A program made the translations under genes and the position numbers. DNA of 64,000 nucleotides from Crotalaria pallida. Its lineage: Eukaryota > Streptophyta > Magnoliopsida > Fabales > Fabaceae. Of this stretch, positions 58,857 to 64,000 are shown in pieces. The notes below the pieces were generated by a model. It searched no databases. It saw only the letters and a program-made list of their open reading frames with translations, and was not told the origin of the DNA. The stretch spans positions 77,281,501-77,345,500 of the forward strand of contig CM075652.1 of NCBI GenBank assembly GCA_037953625.1, read 5' to 3'. Each line of letters begins with the position of its first letter. Position 1 is the first letter of the stretch.

Positions 58857-60234
58857 TGTGCTCTTTAGTATATAGCTCTCATTTCTTGTGTATGGTGAGA
58901 ATCTGAGATGAGACATTTAGATCCGGAAAGAAAAGAAAAAAACGAAGATGATACTAAAGTCCTCCGCAGCGAGGACCAAGACTTTGACTTTCCTGAGTCA
59001 ATGCACAATACTAGTAAGTAAGTTGCCCGTGCGGTCGTTGATATTATAATTTTTTATATTAAATATTTTAAATTAAAAATTATTTTTATTTTCATTTTAA
59101 ATTATAAATTAAAGATTATTATTAAACAACAAAAAATAATTATATAAAAAGGTAAGAGTTTAAATCAAACTCTACATTTACAAAAAATTAATCTAAATGT
59201 TCTTGTCGATAAATTTTGTATTTATTTATATGAATAAAAAATGTAACACTTTTTGTCTAAGATATTCCTTATTTATTTATGGATAAATTGACATTTTTAT
59301 AGTATATGATTATCAATTTTATTATGACAAATCAAAATTATATCAGAATTAAACATTTTGATCTTTTTTATTTGATAATATTATGAGATATTTCTTATAT
59401 TTATGTGATAGATTGAGTAAATAAATGTGATTTCGAAATATATTTATAAGAAAAAGTAACCGAAATCACATTTATTTGAAAAATTAGTTGAATATATTTA
59501 ATTTTCTCAAATTTATAAAAAATACGAGTATATTTTAGAAAAATTGTATTGACAATGAAACAAAAATTAAATGACATTACTACTTTCTAGAAATATTTTG
59601 AAAATAATTGTATTGAGAATAGAAAATTAATTACCTTATTCTAATATCTAAGAGCAAGATAAACATGCCTTATTTTGTTTGTTTTTTTTTTAAATTTTTA
59701 ATATTAGAGACATGAGGAAGTATTTTTGTATAGTTAAAGATCTTGCACACACTTTTAAGTTTTAATGACAAACTGAAAAATGACAAGAGAGAGGGACTGT
59801 ACATTTTTTTACTGTTATATTTTTACTTTTTAGGAAAATGCTAATAAGTATTATTGTTAAGTAACTAAAAGTGATATATTGTTATAAAAAATATAATTTT
59901 TGATATTTTCGAAAAAGTGATTAACGCCAATTTATAATTATTTAACTATTTCAAATAATCTTAACAAGTATCCCATGTTAGGAACACCCTACATTTTACT
60001 ATAAAAAATTACTGTGGCACATTATAATCAAACTGAAAAACTGAAAATGTGCATTATAATTATCAAAAAGGAAAAAAAAAGTGCATTATAGAACGTCCCA
60101 GAAAGAAACCCTGAAAACCCAAATTCTCTCTTCATCACAAATACTATTACTGCTTCGCTTCCTGTCTCAACTCTCTCACTCTCTCTGCGACCAAAAAAAA
60201 AAAACAAAACAAAACAAAGAAAAGAAGAGTGAAG
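58857..60234. other. Intergenic region between the NLR gene and CCT6
   Basis: 1.4 kb, very AT-rich, no convincing ORF. The left part is the original upstream region of the NLR gene (minus strand). The right part must hold the CCT6 promoter and 5' UTR. The sequence GCATTATA occurs twice before the gene (about 60053, 60083), with a similar CACATTATAATC at about 60018. An AAACCCTGAAAACCC stretch near 60107 resembles a telo-box. The two genes would have been transcribed divergently. Confidence 0.5.
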
Positions 60235-63200
60235 ATGTCAGTGCGAACGCTGAACCCTAACGCGGAAGTGCTGAACAAATCGGCGGCGCTTCACATGAAC
60301 ATCAACGCCGCCAAGGGATTACAAGATGTTCTCAAATCCAACCTCGGCCCCAAAGGCACCATCAAGATGCTCGTCGGCGGCGCCGGTGACATCAAGCTCA
60401 CCAAAGACGGCAATACTCTCCTCAAAGAAATGGTACTTATTATTATTATCACTGTTATCATTCTGGAATGTTCTAGAAGGTTTGTGATGTTTTGTGTGTG
60501 GGTTGCTGCAGCAAATACAGAACCCTACGGCTATAATGATTGCGAGGACGGCTGTGGCGCAGGATGACATCAGCGGAGATGGCACCACTTCTACCGTTAT
60601 CTTCATTGGCGAACTCATGAAACAATCCGAACGATGCATCGATGAAGGTTAATCGAAATGAATTGCTTATTGTTGTTATAAAAAATTTAATAAATGCTAT
60701 GAAAATGAAGTATGAATATGCACATCTTGTACACTCAAATATGTGACTATTATTAGGTAGGGTTTGTTAGACGTATCAAACTTTGGCGGAACAGAACGTA
60801 TTTGTTCTATTCTATGTTTGGTTTTGTAGTGTACCAATATTTCCGAGTGTCTGTTATCGGATACACCACGATGTGTTTGGTGGGTTGTTGCATCTAATGG
60901 GGGTGACCTTCGGGAAAAGGGAATCAAGGCACATGTAGTTCTTAAGAATAAAGTTTTGAGAACGTACCTGACCCTTGTGATAAGCTGTGTACTTATAGGG
61001 GAGTTGCTTGACCTGGGTTAGGCAGACAATAGGAGGGGAATATGAAGAATATTCCATTGGGTAGTTATTTAATGCTTAATCAGTTGTTATGGTAGGCAAG
61101 AATTAAGGAGCGACGAAGGCCTGGTGGTCGGCATTATGGGCTCGGCTCAGCTAGTCATTTATCATTACATGTTTATTTTAATAAATAGAGCATTGAAATG
61201 AAAAAAGTGAAACGTTTTGGTTTCACCAAAAATTGGTGGAGTCATAGAGAGCAGAATGGAACTTGTTCTATCGTGTTCTGTCCGCGTGCCAAGCGCTGTC
61301 TTAGTCTTAATCAAGCTTTTGTCTTGGTAGTCCCTAGCTGAAATATATGAATAGCTATTATTCGAAAATGGTAATTTATTATTGAGAGATTGAGGGAGGA
61401 GGAGAAAAGCAAATAGAGTGATGATAAGATATCCTTCAAAACAGAAAACAGCTAGATAGTCGAAGCATTTAAGAACCGGAGAATGTGAAGAAGCTCTGCA
61501 ATCTCTGCATGTCAGCAGTAAGAATAATCCCCTTGAGACAAGCATATACCCTGTAATATGTTTAGGTGCAAAAAGAAGAGACATTCCTAAAATGTAGTAG
61601 ATGAACAATTTTATTCCATTTTTCCCCATCCTTACTGCATAAGATGATATATGAATATTCTAGGTATGCATCCACGTGTGCTGGTTGATGGTTTTGAGAT
61701 TGCGAAAAGAGCAACTCTGCAATTCCTTGAGAAGTTTAAAACTCCTGTTGTGATGGGTGATGAGCCTGACAAAGAGATTCTCAAGATGGTAGCAAGAACA
61801 ACCCTGAGGACGAAGGTAAAATCTTATCCTTGTTTTAGATGACATTGGATCATAGATTCTTACTGCAGATGGAATGAACAAAAACGTTCTCAACTTAGTT
61901 TTCACCAAGCATTATGTTCTTATTGCTTTTTCTTTTTTTTCTTTATGCAGTTGTATGAGACTCTTGCAGATCAGTTAACTGACATAGTTGTTAATGCAGT
62001 AAGTGTGCATTGAGGTGTTGACATTTATTTTGAATCCTTCTAAATATGAACTTTTCATTTGCATACTGTGTTTGGTTATTTGAATTAGTGTATTTTGATT
62101 ATTGTTGGACCTTTTAAAACCTGATGTTATAGTGAATTTTGGTTTTGATATGATAGGTTTTATGTGTCCGAAAACCTGAGGAAGCTATTGATCTGTTTAT
62201 GGTGGAAATTATGCACATGCGGCACAAGTTTGATGTTGATACACGCTTGGTATGTTTTACGACTAAAACTAATTTGCTGACTGGGTTTTGTTATCTGTAA
62301 TTCTGTATATTATTTTGATAATTTTCATTGCGAAGGTTGGGACATGTATTAAATAAACTTAATGACAGTAACCCACTGACCATTTAAGACTTTAGGCTTT
62401 GCTTTGACTAAAATCGTTTTCTTGATTTGCATTTGTTGAAAACCAGTCAAATTTGTCCTCTAGAGTCAGCTCAGTGAGTTAAGCTCTGGGACAAGAATTG
62501 CGAGTGTTGGTATGCAGGTTCAAACTCCACAGTGTGCTCCGTCCTTTCCTCGTTCCTTTCTTCCCTCCTTTGTGTAAAGCCTCCTATGAGCCTAAGTGCC
62601 TAACCCTTGAACAGAGAAAAACGAATCAGGTTTAGCTCTTGCTAAATGCAGACATGAAATCCAGTAAATATAACAGTTTCATATTTTAAGGGAAGTTGTC
62701 CATTGCTAGTGCTGAGAGCACTTCATAATAATTTTTTTGTTACTACATTTTTGGATTTTGTAGTAGGACTGAACAGCTTTCCTGAAATAACTTATTATTA
62801 GGAGTTTTCTTTCCATGTGTCTGATTCTGATTTTGTTTTATCTTTTGAGTGGATTTTTTATCCTTCAATCTTTTGTACTTCTATCTCTTTTAAAATTTCA
62901 AATTTACTTCAAAATAATGGAAAAGCTGTTCAAACATAAAAAGGCACTTCTCAATTCAAACATAAAATAACTTGAACTTGTCATAAAAGATATTAAAAGA
63001 AAAGCTCATATAAGAAAGACCTCTTCTTAGAATCTCTTCTATACCAACCCAATAATGAAATTATATTTTTCATTTTTCTCTACATCCATTCCTTGCAAGC
63101 AAAGGTGAACATAGTTTTCATTCTCATTTTCCCCTCTTCTCTACCCAATATCAACAACTGATAAGTTATAACCTTTATATACCCCTTCATTTTCCATCTC

Positions 63201-64000
63201 CGCTAAGCTTATCTCTCCCCGCTTCCATTTTCTGTATATTCAGCCACCTCCACATATTCCTAGATTATTACATGTTGAGGTTGGACCAGAGGCCCAGGGT
63301 TGTTAAAAGGCGTTTTCACTCCCTCAATCTCTTAGTTCATCTTCTAAACTACTTTCTGGATTTTTGGAGGCCTCCCATACGAGATCCAACTTTATCTCTA
63401 GGCAAGTATCTCGCTTATTGCATAACTCTCTAGGCATGTTCCTCACTTATTACATAAGTTGCACTGACATTCTTCATAACTTGGCTATCGATTAGAAATT
63501 GGGTAAATCTAGGAACTCTTGCTCGACATGTATAACTAATACAGATTGAATTTGACTGTACTGCCAAATTGATGTAGTGTAAGAATCCAAGGGTTTAATA
63601 TGTAGCACTGGAGACCGAAAAGAAATAGAACAAGAATTTCAAGATGATCTAAAATACAGCCAAAGTGGAATATCTTATAATTAGAAACCAATGAAAATAG
63701 AAAAGCTTCTTCTTTTTCGGTAAAATCTGACCTCATTAATAAATTATAAATGAACAACGCTAAAGTGCCTGTACTACTGCAGCATAGTCAGTTTCCGTCA
63801 TCTACAATAGCACTAGCAGCAACCCATGTTGAACTATGATTGGCCCCTTTGTTGTACATCACTTGTAATTATAGTGCACTTTATCTATTAAGTTTACCTG
63901 TGCGTTAATTAGTTTACACTTTATTGCAACCAATCGGTTCATCTATGGTTTTCCCCTAGGTTGAGGGTCTTGTACTTGATCATGGTTCTAGGCACCCTGA
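60235..64000 (+). CDS. CCT6: T-complex protein 1 subunit zeta (CCT6), first six exons
   Basis: This is a subunit of the cytosolic chaperonin CCT/TRiC, which folds actin, tubulin and other proteins with ATP. Exons: 60235-60432, 60512-60647, 61664-61815, 61951-61998, 62157-62249, and 63960 to beyond the window. All introns are GT-AG and the phases join cleanly, giving about 222 residues of the family's roughly 535. Seen are MSVRTLNPNAEVLNKSAALH, the nucleotide-binding LGPKGT (residue about 37), TKDGNTLL and DDISGDGTTS (catalytic GDGTT). MHPRVLVDGFEIAK and KPEEAIDLFMVEIMHM (typical of zeta) follow. The ATG at 60235 gives the family's usual start. No lesion is seen; this is the one intact host gene here. 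Confidence 0.95.
60648..61663 (+). other. CCT6 intron 2
   Basis: It is 1016 bp, starting GTTAATCG and ending ATTCTAG. No gene or clear repeat was recognised in it. Confidence 0.85.
62250..63959 (+). other. CCT6 intron 5
   Basis: It is 1710 bp, from GTATGTTT to TTCCCCTAG. It contains a tRNA-like SINE candidate at about 62458-62640 and otherwise AT-rich sequence without recognisable genes. Confidence 0.85.
62458..62640 (+). mobile_element. Possible tRNA-derived SINE in CCT6 intron 5
   Basis: A box A-like CAGCTCAGTGAGTTAAGC (about 62468) is followed about 50 bp on by GGTTCAAACTCC (62518-62529), close to the Pol III box B. The spacing and the TGGTATGCAGGTTCAAA context resemble plant tRNA-derived SINEs. 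I could not find clear TSDs or a 3' tail, so the limits are approximate. Confidence 0.4.

Noticed and set aside
60229..60234. An upstream in-frame GTG as the start of CCT6
   Set aside because: Plant nuclear genes start at ATG. The ATG at 60235 gives the usual N-terminus of the zeta subunit.

Overview
The window is nuclear DNA from a flowering plant, most likely a eudicot and possibly a legume. It carries intron-split plant genes, an RPM1-like CC-NBS-LRR resistance gene and typical plant Ty1/copia, Ty3/gypsy, hAT and Mutator-like elements. No tRNA, rRNA, CRISPR or bacterial-type operon was seen. The species call is an inference; the sequence does not settle it.

Almost everything left of about 58.86 kb is one disease-resistance (NLR) gene on the minus strand that transposons have pulled apart over some 51 kb. 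Reading that gene 5' to 3' (right to left): a solo LTR (F, 55549-58851, TSD ctatc) sits 28 bp before the start codon. The coiled-coil region follows (54677-55521) and carries a 214-bp tandem duplication. Copia element E (47358-54676, TSD cccat) is inserted in the P-loop codons. The rest of the P-loop exon follows (47181-47357). A 4.8-kb foldback Mutator-like element (42371-47171, 9-bp TSD) comes next, then kinase-2 through the first LRRs (41000-42370). A non-autonomous hAT (29797-40999, 8-bp TSD) has a 10.7-kb Tat-type gypsy element, B2 (30078-40816, TSD atatt), nested inside it. More LRRs follow (29533-29796). A solo LTR, C (4489-29532, TSD tattg), contains LTR element A (5855-24762, TSD ctctc), which in turn contains the second Tat-type gypsy element, B1 (13232-23940, TSD gagac). 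A scrap of about 22 bp remains before a copia element (copia-1) that runs off the left edge. All these boundaries rest on target-site duplications read directly from the sequence, except for copia-1.

B1 and B2 are two copies of one family. Each has 0.63-kb LTRs, one long gag-pol frame (gag, protease, RT, two RNase H-like domains, integrase) and, between pol and the 3' LTR, a second gene on the opposite strand. The antisense gene has an N-terminal part resembling the 'putative gypsy type transposon' domain and a coiled-coil, acidic C-terminal part. The two parts may be joined by a very short intron. Both gag-pol frames are killed only by point nonsense mutations, mostly TAG at sites where CAG or CAA is expected.

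The right end (60235 to beyond 64000, plus strand) holds the first six exons of a housekeeping gene, the zeta subunit of the cytosolic chaperonin CCT/TRiC. Its introns are clean and its reading frame is intact.

The least ordinary items are the multiply interrupted NLR gene with a reconstructable insertion order, the possibly spliced antisense gene in the Tat elements, and the foldback Mutator-like element. The latter carries remnants of a GRF-type zinc-finger / transmembrane gene in its arms.
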